From positions 372,001 through 436,000 of the forward strand of contig CAZTOW010000001.1 of the NCBI GenBank assembly GCA_964615375.1: 64,000 nucleotides of DNA. The letters run 5' to 3'. Positions within the stretch are counted from its first letter, which is position 1. The number at the start of each line of letters is the position of its first letter. The position numbers and the translations under genes are program-made. The notes under the pieces were generated by a model. That model was not told the DNA's origin and searched no databases. It was given only the letters and a program-made list of their open reading frames with translations. Origin of the DNA: CAZKWG01 sp964615375 (GTDB taxonomy: Bacteria; Myxococcota_A; UBA796; CAZKWG01). Positions 32,801-40,135 of this stretch are shown here, piece after piece.

Positions 32801-34649
32801 CCGGGCGCGGCCGGTCTGGGGCAGCAACCAGCTCCACACCCGCCTGTACTTCAACCGGCTGCCGCGCACGACCCTGATCGAGCAGCCGGAAGGATCGGGC
32901 ACCCCGGGCGAGGCCAACTCCACGGCGGTGGAGAACCTGGGCCCCAGCCTGGACGAGCTCGCCCAGGACGTGGCGGTCCCCGCCCCGGGGCAGAGCGTGG
33001 AGATCGGCGTGGTGGCGGAGGACCCCGACGGCGTGGCCCGGGTGACCCTGTGGTCGGCCGTGGACGGGGGCGCCTGGGGCTTCACCGACATGGTCGAGGA
33101 GGACGGGCGCTGGTCGGCGAGCCTGGAGGGGCAGTCGGCGGGCGCCATCGTGCAGTTCTATGTCGAGGCCGAGGACGGGCTCGGCGAGACCGCCACCCTG
33201 CCCGCCGCGGGGGCCGACTCCCGGGCCCTCGTGCAGTTCGACGATGGAGAGGCGGCCACGAACGGGCTCCACAACCTCCGGTTGATCCTGACGGAGGCGG
33301 ACTCGGACTGGATGCTGGAGGACGTAAACCTGATGAGCAATGACCCGGTCGGCGGCACCGTGGTCTACGACGAGTCGGAGGTCTTCTACGACGTCGGCGT
33401 CCGCACCAAGGGCAGCGAGCGCGGCCGCCCCGAGGACGTGCGCCTGGGCTACGCCGTCCGCTTCAACCCCGAGCAGCTCTTCCGCGGCAGCCACACCAGC
33501 GCCCTCATCGACCGCTCGGAGGGCGTGGGCTTCGGCCAGCGGGAGCTGCTCCTGAACCTGGTGATGATGCGCGCGGGCGTCGTGTCCGCCGAGTACAACG
33601 ACCTCCTTCACGTCATGACGCCGCGGTCGACGCACACGGGCGCGGCCGAGCTCCAGCTGGACCGCTCCACCGGCCTCGTGCTGGCCAGCCAGTTCGAAGA
33701 CGGGGACGAGGGCCCCCTCTTCGACTACGAGCTCATCTACTACCCGTATACGACCGAGGACGGGACCGACGAGGGCCTGAAGCTGCCCCAGCCCGACAGC
33801 GTGGTGGGCACCTCGATCACCGATCTGGGGGAGGACAAGGAGGACTACCGCTGGAACTTCACGCTCCAGAACCATGTGCGCGAGGACGACTACACCGAGC
33901 TCCTCGGCCTCTGCGAGGCGTTCTCGCTGCGGGGGACCTCGGCCTTCCTGGACGCGGCGGGGGAGGTCATCGACGTGGACCAGTGGATGCGCGGCTTCGC
34001 CGTCGCCACCCTGGCCGGGGCGGTGGACAACTACGGGGGCGACTCCAGCCAGCACAACGCGCGCTTCTACGTGCGGCCGGAGGACCGCAAGGTGCTCTAC
34101 TTCCCGCACGACCTGGACTTCTTCGGCAGCAGCTCGATGGCGGTCATCGGCAACACCGACCTGTACTACCTGATCCAGGACCCGGTCTACGAGCGGCTCT
34201 ACTACCAGCACCTGGAAGACCTGCTCTCCCGCGCCTACAACCTGGACTACCTGAGCCCCTGGTGCGATGAGCTGGGCGCGCTGCTCCCCGCGCAGGACTT
34301 CGACTACAACTGCTCCTTCATCGAGGACCGCCACGACTGGGTGAGCAGTGGCTCCTCGGACTCGGTCGCCAGCCGCTTCCCCTCGGTGAGCTTCGCCATC
34401 ACCACCAACGGGGGCGAGGACCTCTCCACCAGCTCCGACGTCCTCCTGCTGGAGGGCGAGGGCTGGGTGGACGTCCGCGAGATCTGGCTGGACGGCGAGC
34501 CCCTGGAGGTGAGCTGGACCGACGGGGAGAGCTGGCAGGCACGGGTCTCGCTGGTCGAGGGGGCCAACGAGCTGAGCTTGGAGGCCTACGATCTCGGCGG
34601 GGAGCTGGTGGGCTCGGACACGATCACGGTGACGGTCGGGGGCGGGTGA
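29883..34649 (+). CDS. Giant lipoprotein with lamin-tail domains and CotH-kinase-like domain
   Basis: The 1,588-residue protein has a lipobox LAAC (Cys25) and a Thr/Asp-rich linker. A lamin-tail (LTD) domain at ~80-230 carries LTEILYDHPESARLEWVELH and DLSGWSLQGG. A second LTD at ~700-860 carries ISEILYHRA, EWIELYNRG and LSGWQLVDG. Between and after them are beta-sandwich parts. Residues ~1,150-1,480 resemble the CotH kinase family: VRTKGSERGR, WMRGFAVATLAGAVDNYGG, HNARFYV and FPHDLDFFG, whose DxD is the expected metal site. The last ~90 residues form an Ig-like domain. CotH proteins phosphorylate secreted proteins in spore-formers; LTD-CotH fusions are found in several surface proteins of unknown substrate. 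It would sit on the outside of the cell. Confidence 0.8.
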   Translation: MPAEARHAGPLAGPARALLLLLAACGGDVVQKDATETGPGPGDSTADDTADDTTDDTTGGVERVPGHTDPWLRDEERAPGSVTLTEILYDHPESARLEWVELHNPFAYAMDLSGWSLQGGVSYTFAEGTILEAGGYLVVAADPSLLAVDAYGPYEGSLSDSGERVELYSNGGRRMDMVAYGQDEPWPAQADGSGLSLAKVHPTDASDHAENWSFSAQLGGTPGEANGIDPLTPPVTVDLIALDATWTYDEGGAYPDAGWADADYDDSGWASGEAPLYAGEPVSAALATVRVTADNYYGLYLGEADGTNLRLVAEDEDGDWTSVESYEAELSALDHLYVAAWEAPGSYGGPQMVIAEVEVDDEIVGTSAVDFEWVLGPEDGCPGTTPPDPVPDEDELLDLLSGTWELPAVEADPDSDPWGWALSSSFDPATQYIWVDTFGETSVTNTENTYALFRSVDPVLGGGGTTELAGGVVTTLFRARFTLDADPSATELFADCEIDDGAVFYLNGVEVARHNLPDGAIDADTLASAAVDEDPAVSLELSSGALVRGENVLAVEVHQAEADDPDMLFGCALSARVTASVAEPTLALHEVSGAFAEDPWVELANDSALDQELGGLILASSAGDELSLPAGTLPAGELTVVEGLDLGAGDMLYLYAADRSVLLDAVRISARTRGRDEEGAWRYPSEDSPGEPNVITRTQDVVISEILYHRAPLSTDDGYAERPEEWIELYNRGSEPVDLSGWQLVDGVAFDFPEGTLLGPDARLVVSNDADALRALYPEVEILGDFTGALGDAGDRILLLDASGNPADEVRYHDGGRWPEAADGGGSSLELMDPWANNAVAESWAASDEQARTRWVTYEIEGAADPSAVGPDGTWDEFVMGLLDAGEVLLDDLSVVEDPDGSAVEVLQNGSFEDTEHWRPLGTHRHSEVIADPDDPDNSVLRLVATGPTEHMHNHAETTLTRPVRSTDYRITFRARPVWGSNQLHTRLYFNRLPRTTLIEQPEGSGTPGEANSTAVENLGPSLDELAQDVAVPAPGQSVEIGVVAEDPDGVARVTLWSAVDGGAWGFTDMVEEDGRWSASLEGQSAGAIVQFYVEAEDGLGETATLPAAGADSRALVQFDDGEAATNGLHNLRLILTEADSDWMLEDVNLMSNDPVGGTVVYDESEVFYDVGVRTKGSERGRPEDVRLGYAVRFNPEQLFRGSHTSALIDRSEGVGFGQRELLLNLVMMRAGVVSAEYNDLLHVMTPRSTHTGAAELQLDRSTGLVLASQFEDGDEGPLFDYELIYYPYTTEDGTDEGLKLPQPDSVVGTSITDLGEDKEDYRWNFTLQNHVREDDYTELLGLCEAFSLRGTSAFLDAAGEVIDVDQWMRGFAVATLAGAVDNYGGDSSQHNARFYVRPEDRKVLYFPHDLDFFGSSSMAVIGNTDLYYLIQDPVYERLYYQHLEDLLSRAYNLDYLSPWCDELGALLPAQDFDYNCSFIEDRHDWVSSGSSDSVASRFPSVSFAITTNGGEDLSTSSDVLLLEGEGWVDVREIWLDGEPLEVSWTDGESWQARVSLVEGANELSLEAYDLGGELVGSDTITVTVGGG

Positions 34650-34697
34650 GCCGGGCGGCGGCGTGCGCCCCGCGGACCCTCGGGATACGGGACGCGC

Positions 34698-35210
34698 ATG
34701 TCGCGTACCTTCCTTGCCCTGCTGTCCTGCTCCCTCCTCCTGGGGGGTTGTCCTTTCCTCGGAACCAGCTCGGGCGTCCCCGAGCTCAAGACGGGCAACG
34801 TCAGCGTCGCGCGCTCGGACATCCGCGTCTGGGGGGTCGAGCCCACCAGCGAGGTGCGCCAGGGCAGCTCGACCTCGAACGAGCAGGGCACGCTGAACGT
34901 GGAGTGGAGCGACGGCACGACCACGAGCCACGACGCGAACTACAAGGTGACCAGCGGCACCCTCTTCCAGGACGGGAAGGTCTGCCACAACTACGGGCCG
35001 AAGTGCTACTGCGGCACGACCACCTTCCGCTTCGAGAGCGGGGCGAAGCTCTGGAAGTTCGGCACGCCGAGCAACAACCAGGCCGTGGACTGCCCGAGCG
35101 GCATCGAGCCCACGGGCGACGCCGAGATCCGCAAGAGCGCCACGCCCCAGGATCGCGAGGCGCTCAAGGCGAAGATCCAGCGCGAGCGGGCCGCCGGCCG
35201 GGGGAAGTGA
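34698..35210 (+). CDS. Small lipoprotein of unknown function
   Basis: The 170-residue protein has a clear lipobox LGGC (Cys18). The mature part begins with Ser/Val-rich sequence (NVSVARSDIRVWGVEP), then a central segment with four Cys (HNYGPKCYCGTTTF), then a charged C-terminal helix (DREALKAKIQRERAAG). I recognise no family. GATACG lies about eight bases before the ATG and there is no Shine-Dalgarno sequence, so it may be leaderless. It is convergent with the P450 gene, 22 bases away. Confidence 0.75.
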   Translation: MSRTFLALLSCSLLLGGCPFLGTSSGVPELKTGNVSVARSDIRVWGVEPTSEVRQGSSTSNEQGTLNVEWSDGTTTSHDANYKVTSGTLFQDGKVCHNYGPKCYCGTTTFRFESGAKLWKFGTPSNNQAVDCPSGIEPTGDAEIRKSATPQDREALKAKIQRERAAGRGK

Positions 35211-35232
35211 GGCTCAGCCCAGGCTTCGCGGC

Positions 35233-36573
35233 TCAGCCCCCGAAGCGCACCGCGGCGCTGGCCGGCGGGTGGAGCATGGGCAGGTAGCGCGCCTCGGGCC
35301 TGCCCTTGTACAGGGGCGTCGGGCGCCGCCCGCGGCCCACGGCCCGCCCGAGCGCCACCAGGAAGGCCACGACCTCCTGCCAGGCCAGGTGGTAGCCCAG
35401 GCAGAAGTGGGCGCCGCCGCCGAAGGCGGAGAGCTCGACGGGGGAGGGGGCCCCGCGGTCCAGCCAGCGCTCGGGGCGGAAGGCGTCGGGCTCGGGGTAG
35501 AGCTCCTCGTCCCGCGTCCAGAGGGCCGGGGGGAGGCCGATGATCGTGCCGGCCTTCAGCGTGAGGCCCTCCCAGCGGATGTCCTCGGTGACCCGGCGCT
35601 CCAGGAACCAGGCGGGCACGTACTTGCGCACGCTCTCGCGGAAGACGGCCTCGCAGAAGGGATATGCGCGGGCATCGGCCAGCGAGGTGGGGACCCCCGG
35701 GCCGGCGAGGGCCTCCTCCACCAGCCGGTCCCAGCTCTCGGGCTGGCTCGCGAGCTCGAGGATGGCCCAGGCGGTGGTGGTGGCGGTGGTCTCATGCCCG
35801 GCCAGGAAGAGCAGGCGGATGTTGTCCACCAGCTCTGCGGTGGACAGGGGCCTGCCCTCCTCGTCCCGCGCGTGGACCAGCGTGTGGGTGACGCTGGCGC
35901 CCTCCTCGCCCCGGGCCCGCTCGACGATCTTCGCGATCTCGGCGTTGATCCAGGCGGCGGCCCGCAGCGCGCGGCGGCGGGGCAGGCCGGGCAGGTCCCA
36001 GGGGATGGGCAGCAGGCCCAGCAGCAGCTCGCCGTACTGGGCGCGCCAGGCCGGGAGATCCTGGTTCCCGACGCCGGTGATGCGGAAGATGACGTCCAGG
36101 GCGAGCTCCTTCGTCTCCGGGTGGACCCGGAGCTCGCCCAGGGAGGCCCAGCGCTCGGCCCGCGCGCGCACCACCTCGGCGATCACGCCGCCGCTGCCGC
36201 TCTCGGCGAGGCCGCGCGGGGAGAAGGTGGGGTTCATCGCCACGCGCACGCGGCGGTGGTCCGGCCCGTCCATGGCCAGGAGGCTGCGCCCCAGGATGAA
36301 GTCGAGGGTGGCGCGCGAGCCGGCGTTGACGACCTTCGGGTGTTTGAGCAGATCGAAGGAGCTGCGCCGCGCGCAGAAGAGGTACCAGCTCCCGAAGCCG
36401 AGGCTGACCCAGAAGGCCGGGCCCAGGGTCTCCGCCGCGCGCCGCAGGGCGCCGGGCACGTCCAGGTGCAGGGCGAGGGTGTGGCCGAGCACGGGCAGGG
36501 CGCCGGCCATGACGGGGAGGCCCTCGCGGGTGGAGGCCGGGAAGATGCGCTCGGGGAGGGTAGGGGAGCTCAT
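35233..36573 (-). CDS. Cytochrome P450
   Basis: The 446-residue protein has all P450 landmarks: the I-helix oxygen-activation motif AGHETT at 258-263, the K-helix ExxR motif ESVR at 313-316, an RPERW motif, and the haem loop FGGGAHFCLG at 384-393 with Cys391 as haem ligand. It is soluble, with no membrane anchor. P450s insert one oxygen atom into a substrate, using electrons from a ferredoxin; no redox partner gene is in the window. TATCAT lies six bases before the ATG, so it may have a leaderless promoter of its own. It follows the ATP-grasp and GNAT genes in the same direction (27-base gap), so a shared pathway is plausible. Confidence 0.92.
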   Translation of the reverse strand: MSSPTLPERIFPASTREGLPVMAGALPVLGHTLALHLDVPGALRRAAETLGPAFWVSLGFGSWYLFCARRSSFDLLKHPKVVNAGSRATLDFILGRSLLAMDGPDHRRVRVAMNPTFSPRGLAESGSGGVIAEVVRARAERWASLGELRVHPETKELALDVIFRITGVGNQDLPAWRAQYGELLLGLLPIPWDLPGLPRRRALRAAAWINAEIAKIVERARGEEGASVTHTLVHARDEEGRPLSTAELVDNIRLLFLAGHETTATTTAWAILELASQPESWDRLVEEALAGPGVPTSLADARAYPFCEAVFRESVRKYVPAWFLERRVTEDIRWEGLTLKAGTIIGLPPALWTRDEELYPEPDAFRPERWLDRGAPSPVELSAFGGGAHFCLGYHLAWQEVVAFLVALGRAVGRGRRPTPLYKGRPEARYLPMLHPPASAAVRFGG

Positions 36574-36579
36574 CGCCCG

Positions 36580-36585
36580 ATGATA
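36580..36585 (-). promoter_or_regulatory. -10 element for the P450 gene
   Basis: TATCAT on the minus strand ends six bases before the P450 ATG at 36573, in the 27-base gap after the GNAT stop codon. No Shine-Dalgarno sequence intervenes. No -35 match was identified. Confidence 0.35.
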
Positions 36586-36600
36586 GCGTGCGCGGCGGGC

Positions 36601-37080
36601 TCAGAGCGCCTTTCGCAGGTACAGCGCGTCCTCCCCGTCGGGGTACCAGGCGGGCAGGCGCTCGACCACGGCGAGGCCCTGGCGCAGCTTGGCCCGCAGC
36701 GAGGGCGCGTTGCTCACCCGGACGTGGGCCGCGAGCGTGCGCATCCCGGCCTCGCGGGCCTCCTCCTCGGCGGCCTCCAGCAGCCAGCGGGAGAGGCCCT
36801 GGCCGCGCCGCGTCGGGACCACCAGCACCTCGTTGACGTAGGCGCGGCGGGTGCGGTCGTTCAGGTAGAGCAGCAGGTAGGCCACGATCTCGCCGTCGTC
36901 TCGCGCCCCCGCCTCGCGCAGGCCCAGCAGGCGGGCGTGGCCCTGGCGCAGGCGTCGCCGGAAGGTGTCGGCGGACAGCGCCTCCGCCCCGAAGGTCTGG
37001 AGGCTCAGGCGGGCCAGGGCTCGGAGCTCCTGGGGCCCGGCGCGGAAGGGGACCAGGCCCGCGGCGTGCGGCGCGCTCAC
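36601..37080 (-). CDS. GNAT-family N-acetyltransferase
   Basis: The 159-residue protein has the GNAT fold: YVNEVLVVPTRRGQGLSRWLL contains the V-x-P-x-R-R-x-G-Q-G-L acetyl-CoA binding motif A, followed by a helix and LAAHVRVSNAPSLRAKLRQGL of motif B. These enzymes move an acetyl group from acetyl-CoA to an amine. The start is GTG 37080, overlapping the upstream ATP-grasp stop by four bases (GTGA), so the two proteins are made together. RimK-like ligase plus GNAT pairs are known in peptide and amino-acid conjugate synthesis; substrate unknown. Confidence 0.85.
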   Translation of the reverse strand: MSAPHAAGLVPFRAGPQELRALARLSLQTFGAEALSADTFRRRLRQGHARLLGLREAGARDDGEIVAYLLLYLNDRTRRAYVNEVLVVPTRRGQGLSRWLLEAAEEEAREAGMRTLAAHVRVSNAPSLRAKLRQGLAVVERLPAWYPDGEDALYLRKAL

Positions 37081-38186
37081 GGGCCGTAGCCCAGGGCGTC
37101 CAGCAGGCGGTGGTAGACGCGGTCTCCCTCGGCGGCGTCCTCGCAGCCCAGGTCCAGGTCCACGCAGTCGTTGACCTCGATCAGCAGCGGCCCTCGCGGG
37201 CCCGGCTTGAGGTCCACGCCGTAGAGGCCCGCCCCGAAGACGGCCGTCGCCTCCAGCGCGAGCGCGCCCACCTCCGCCGGCAGCTCGGCCAGGGGCAGGG
37301 CCTCGGTGCGCCCCGAGGCCAGCAGCCGGTCCCCGTCCCAGGCCGCCACCTGCCAGTGACCGGGCACCGCGTGGTAGCGGGCGGCGAAGAACAGCTCTCC
37401 GTCCAGCACGCCCACCCGCCAGTCGAAGGGGGTCGGCGTGTAGCGCTGCGCCACCGCCAGCAGGCGGCCCTCCAGCGCTACCGGGAGCTTTCGCGCCAGA
37501 TCCTCGGGCCCGTCCACGCGCCAGACGGCGTGGCTCCAGCTCCCGTCCACGCGCTTGAGCACGAAGGGGTAGCCCAGCGCGTCCACGATCTCGGCGGCGT
37601 TGCCCGCGTGCAGGAGCAGGGTGTCGGGCGTGGGGAGCCCGCGCGCGGCGAAGCGCTGGGCCATCAGCGCCTTGTCCGAGGCGAGCTCGATGGCCTCCGG
37701 CCGGTCGATCACGGGGATCCCGAGCTCGGCCGCCCGCCGCGCGAAGCGGAGCGTGTGGTTGAGGATGGAGGTGTCGTCGCGGATGAGCAGGGCCCCCAGC
37801 GCCTCGACCTCCCGGATCTGGTCCGCCCGCAGCCAGCGGATCGCCACCCCGCGGGCCCCGGCGAGCCGCTCGAGGTGGGCCAGGGTCTGGGCGGTGCTGG
37901 GCCCGCAGGGCAGGTCCGGCGTGTGCAGGACGCCCAGCGGCCCCTGGGTCGGGGTGGTCCGGGCGGGAGAGGGCGCGGCGGGCAGGCCGGGGAGGGTGTG
38001 AGCCCTGGCCCGCGCGAAGCGCACCACGCATCCTCGCGCGCCGAAGGGACCATCTCCCGAGCAGATGTTCAGTATCTCCCAGCCAGCTTCCCTGTTCCAA
38101 CGCTCGGAGAGCAGGTACTCGAGCGGGGAGGCCACGAGCTCACCCGGAGCTCCCACTCTCTCCTCGGAGACGACCAGCCGCGGCAC
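37077..38186 (-). CDS. RimK-like ATP-grasp ligase with RLAN-type N-terminal domain
   Basis: The 369-residue protein has an N-terminal region (~1-80) that fits the RLAN domain of RimK-like ligases: LVVSEERVGAP, EYLLSERW, ILNICSGDGPFGARGCVVRF and ARAHTLPGL parallel the family NLC...GYYvSLLAEARGH...P pattern. The ATP-grasp part (~110-369) has DKALMAQRFAARGLPTPDTLL, FVLKRVDGSW, the LYGVDLKPGP strand and the metal site EVNDCVDLD. Such enzymes form an amide bond between an amino acid and a carboxylate with ATP. I chose GTG 38186, with AAGGGGGG just before it; a later start (GTG 38024) would lose the RLAN region. GNAT overlaps its stop. It is divergent from the FKBP gene. Confidence 0.75.
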   Translation of the reverse strand: MPRLVVSEERVGAPGELVASPLEYLLSERWNREAGWEILNICSGDGPFGARGCVVRFARARAHTLPGLPAAPSPARTTPTQGPLGVLHTPDLPCGPSTAQTLAHLERLAGARGVAIRWLRADQIREVEALGALLIRDDTSILNHTLRFARRAAELGIPVIDRPEAIELASDKALMAQRFAARGLPTPDTLLLHAGNAAEIVDALGYPFVLKRVDGSWSHAVWRVDGPEDLARKLPVALEGRLLAVAQRYTPTPFDWRVGVLDGELFFAARYHAVPGHWQVAAWDGDRLLASGRTEALPLAELPAEVGALALEATAVFGAGLYGVDLKPGPRGPLLIEVNDCVDLDLGCEDAAEGDRVYHRLLDALGYGP

Positions 38187-38232
38187 GAAGCCCCCCTTGC
38201 GCCCCGCCAGCGATGGCGCTCCCAGCCCCCGA

Positions 38233-38242
38233 GGGTTAACCC
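38233..38242. promoter_or_regulatory. Palindrome between the ATP-grasp and FKBP genes
   Basis: GGGTTAACCC is a perfect 10-bp palindrome in the 81-base divergent region, 25 bases before the FKBP ATG. It is the only AT-containing core there and may be an operator or overlap a -10 element. Confidence 0.3.
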
Positions 38243-38267
38243 GGCGGCTCTTCTCTGGAGCTACCCC

Positions 38268-38987
38268 ATGGCCCGATCCTCGCTGACCCTGATCGCCCTG
38301 CTCGCACTCGCTGGCTGCGACCCTGCCTCGAAGCCCGAGGAGGCGTCCGCCACCCCCGCGGCGGTCCCGCCGGGCACCCCCGTGACCGAGGAGGAGAAAA
38401 CCCTGTACGCGCTCGGCCTCTCCATGGGGGACTCGATCAAGGTCTTCCAGCTCAGCCCCGAGGAGCTGGTGCTCGTCCAGAGCGGGCTCACCGACTCCGT
38501 GACCGGCCAGACCCCCAAGGCGGAGCTGGAGACCTACGGCCCCAAGCTCACGGCCCTGGCCATGGAGCGCGGGACGAAGGCGGCGGCGGGGGAGAAGGAG
38601 AAGAGCAAGGAGCTGCTGACGAAGGCGGCGGCCGAGGCGGGGGCGCAGACGCTGCCCAGCGGCCTCATCTTCCTGGACGTGACCGCGGGCACCGGCGCCG
38701 CGCCGACCGCGGCCGACATGGTGAAGGTGAACTACAAGGGGACGCTGCGTGACGGCACGGTCTTCGACAGCAGCTACGAGCGCGGGGAGCCCGCCGTGTT
38801 CCCGCTCGGCCGCGTCATCCCCTGCTGGACCGAGGGGATGCAGAAGATGAAGGTGGGCGGCAAGGCGAAGCTGACCTGCCCCGCCGACATCGCCTACGGC
38901 GACCGCGGCTCGCCGCCGGTGATCCCCGGCGGTGCGGCGCTGCAGTTCGAGGTGGAGCTGCTGGAGATCGTCGCCGCGCCGCACTGA
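38268..38987 (+). CDS. FKBP-type peptidyl-prolyl isomerase lipoprotein
   Basis: The 239-residue protein has a lipobox LAGC (Cys17), a helical N-terminal dimerisation-like region (~40-125) and a C-terminal FKBP domain (~130-235). Motifs are VKVNYKGTLRDGTVFDSSYERG, VIPCWTEGMQKMKVGGKAKL, IAYGDRG and IPGGAALQFEVELL. It resembles FkpA/Mip, periplasmic folding helpers, here tethered by lipid. The ATG has GGAG upstream. It is divergent from the ATP-grasp gene, and the GDPD gene follows after 67 bases. Confidence 0.9.
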   Translation: MARSSLTLIALLALAGCDPASKPEEASATPAAVPPGTPVTEEEKTLYALGLSMGDSIKVFQLSPEELVLVQSGLTDSVTGQTPKAELETYGPKLTALAMERGTKAAAGEKEKSKELLTKAAAEAGAQTLPSGLIFLDVTAGTGAAPTAADMVKVNYKGTLRDGTVFDSSYERGEPAVFPLGRVIPCWTEGMQKMKVGGKAKLTCPADIAYGDRGSPPVIPGGAALQFEVELLEIVAAPH

Positions 38988-39054
38988 GCCTGGGGTTGGT
39001 ACAGGGCTTGCAACCGGGTCGCTCGTCGCCCCTCCGGGGCGCGGGGAGCGTGGG

Positions 39055-40020
39055 ATGGGCAGGTCGCGTCGTGTCGTGCTGGCGCTGGTGGCGGTGGGGC
39101 TCCTCCTCTGGGCGGGGAACCGCCCCTGGTCGGCGCGGCCCGCGGGCGGGCGCCCCCGGATCCTGGCGCACCGCGGGATGGCCCAGGAGTACGACCGCGA
39201 GGGGCTGACCGGGGAGACCTGCACGGCGGCGCGCATGACCCCGCCGCGCCACCCCTACCTGGAGAACACGCTGGACGGCGTCGCCGCCGCCTTCGCGCTG
39301 GGGGCCTACCGGGTGGAGATCGACGTCCACCCGACCACCGACGGGGCCTTCGTGGTCTTCCACGACTGGACCCTGGACTGTCGCACCGACGGGCGCGGCG
39401 TCACGCGGGAGCACACGCTGGCCGAGCTCCAGGCCCTGGACGTGGGCTACGGCTACACGGCGGACGGCGGGCGGACCTACCCCTTCCGAGGCCGCTTCGT
39501 GGGCGCCATGCCTTCGCTGGATCAGGTGCTGGAGACCTTCCCTGAGGGCCGGCTGCTCATCAACATGAAGAGCGCCGACCCGGCGGAGGCGGAGGCGCTG
39601 GCCCGCGTCGTGGAGCGGCTCCCGCCGGCCCGGCAGCAGCTTCTGGCCTTCTCCGGCCACGACGTTCCGATGGAGGTCCTGCGGGCGCGCCTGGAGGCCC
39701 GGACGCTCTCCAAAGGCCGGCTGAAGCCCTGCGTGCTGGGCTACCTGGCCCTCGGCTGGTCTGGCCACGTCCCCGAGGACTGTCACCACAGCGTCGTCTA
39801 CGTGCCCATCAACGTGGCCCCCCTGCTGTGGGGCTGGGACCGGCTCTTCCTGGAGCGCATGGAGGCCGCGGACGCCGAGGTCTACGCCATCGGGCCCTTC
39901 TGGGGAGGCTGGTCGGACGGGCTCGACGACCCCGAGCAGCTCGCGCGTCTGCCCGAGGGCTACACGGGCGGGATCTCCACGGACCGGATCGATCTGGTCG
40001 CGCCGCGCTACGATCCGTAG
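39055..40020 (+). CDS. Glycerophosphodiester phosphodiesterase family protein
   Basis: GDPD enzymes hydrolyse glycerophosphodiesters to glycerol-3-phosphate and an alcohol. The 321-residue protein has one N-terminal membrane helix (~6-21), which likely anchors it with the enzyme outside. The active-site residues are present: HRG at 39-41, Glu88 and Asp90 in RVEIDVH, and HD at 103-104. The loop after HRG is longer than usual. I use ATG 39055, with GGGGAG upstream, because it lies just before the membrane helix. A 6-bp GC hairpin (CGCCCC-TCC-GGGGCG) lies between it and the FKBP stop. Confidence 0.85.
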   Translation: MGRSRRVVLALVAVGLLLWAGNRPWSARPAGGRPRILAHRGMAQEYDREGLTGETCTAARMTPPRHPYLENTLDGVAAAFALGAYRVEIDVHPTTDGAFVVFHDWTLDCRTDGRGVTREHTLAELQALDVGYGYTADGGRTYPFRGRFVGAMPSLDQVLETFPEGRLLINMKSADPAEAEALARVVERLPPARQQLLAFSGHDVPMEVLRARLEARTLSKGRLKPCVLGYLALGWSGHVPEDCHHSVVYVPINVAPLLWGWDRLFLERMEAADAEVYAIGPFWGGWSDGLDDPEQLARLPEGYTGGISTDRIDLVAPRYDP

Positions 40021-40135
40021 AGGGTAGGCGACAAAGGCTGGAAAGGCTCCGGTGAGGCCCAGCTTCTGCTCCCCCGGCACAGCGCGCTGCAATATCTGGA
40101 ATTCTGTTCCGTATCGGTAGGGGAGAGGAGCCTCG

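Noticed and set aside
36601..38100. A 499-codon frame containing the GNAT gene with a long N-terminal extension
   Set aside because: The extension is the out-of-frame shadow of the ATP-grasp gene; the GNAT fold begins at GTG 37080 with a GTGA overlap.
38187..39236. Longer N-terminus of the ATP-grasp ligase up to 39236
   Set aside because: That part lies antisense to the FKBP gene, which has a lipobox and full motifs. The RLAN-like region starts at about 38186.
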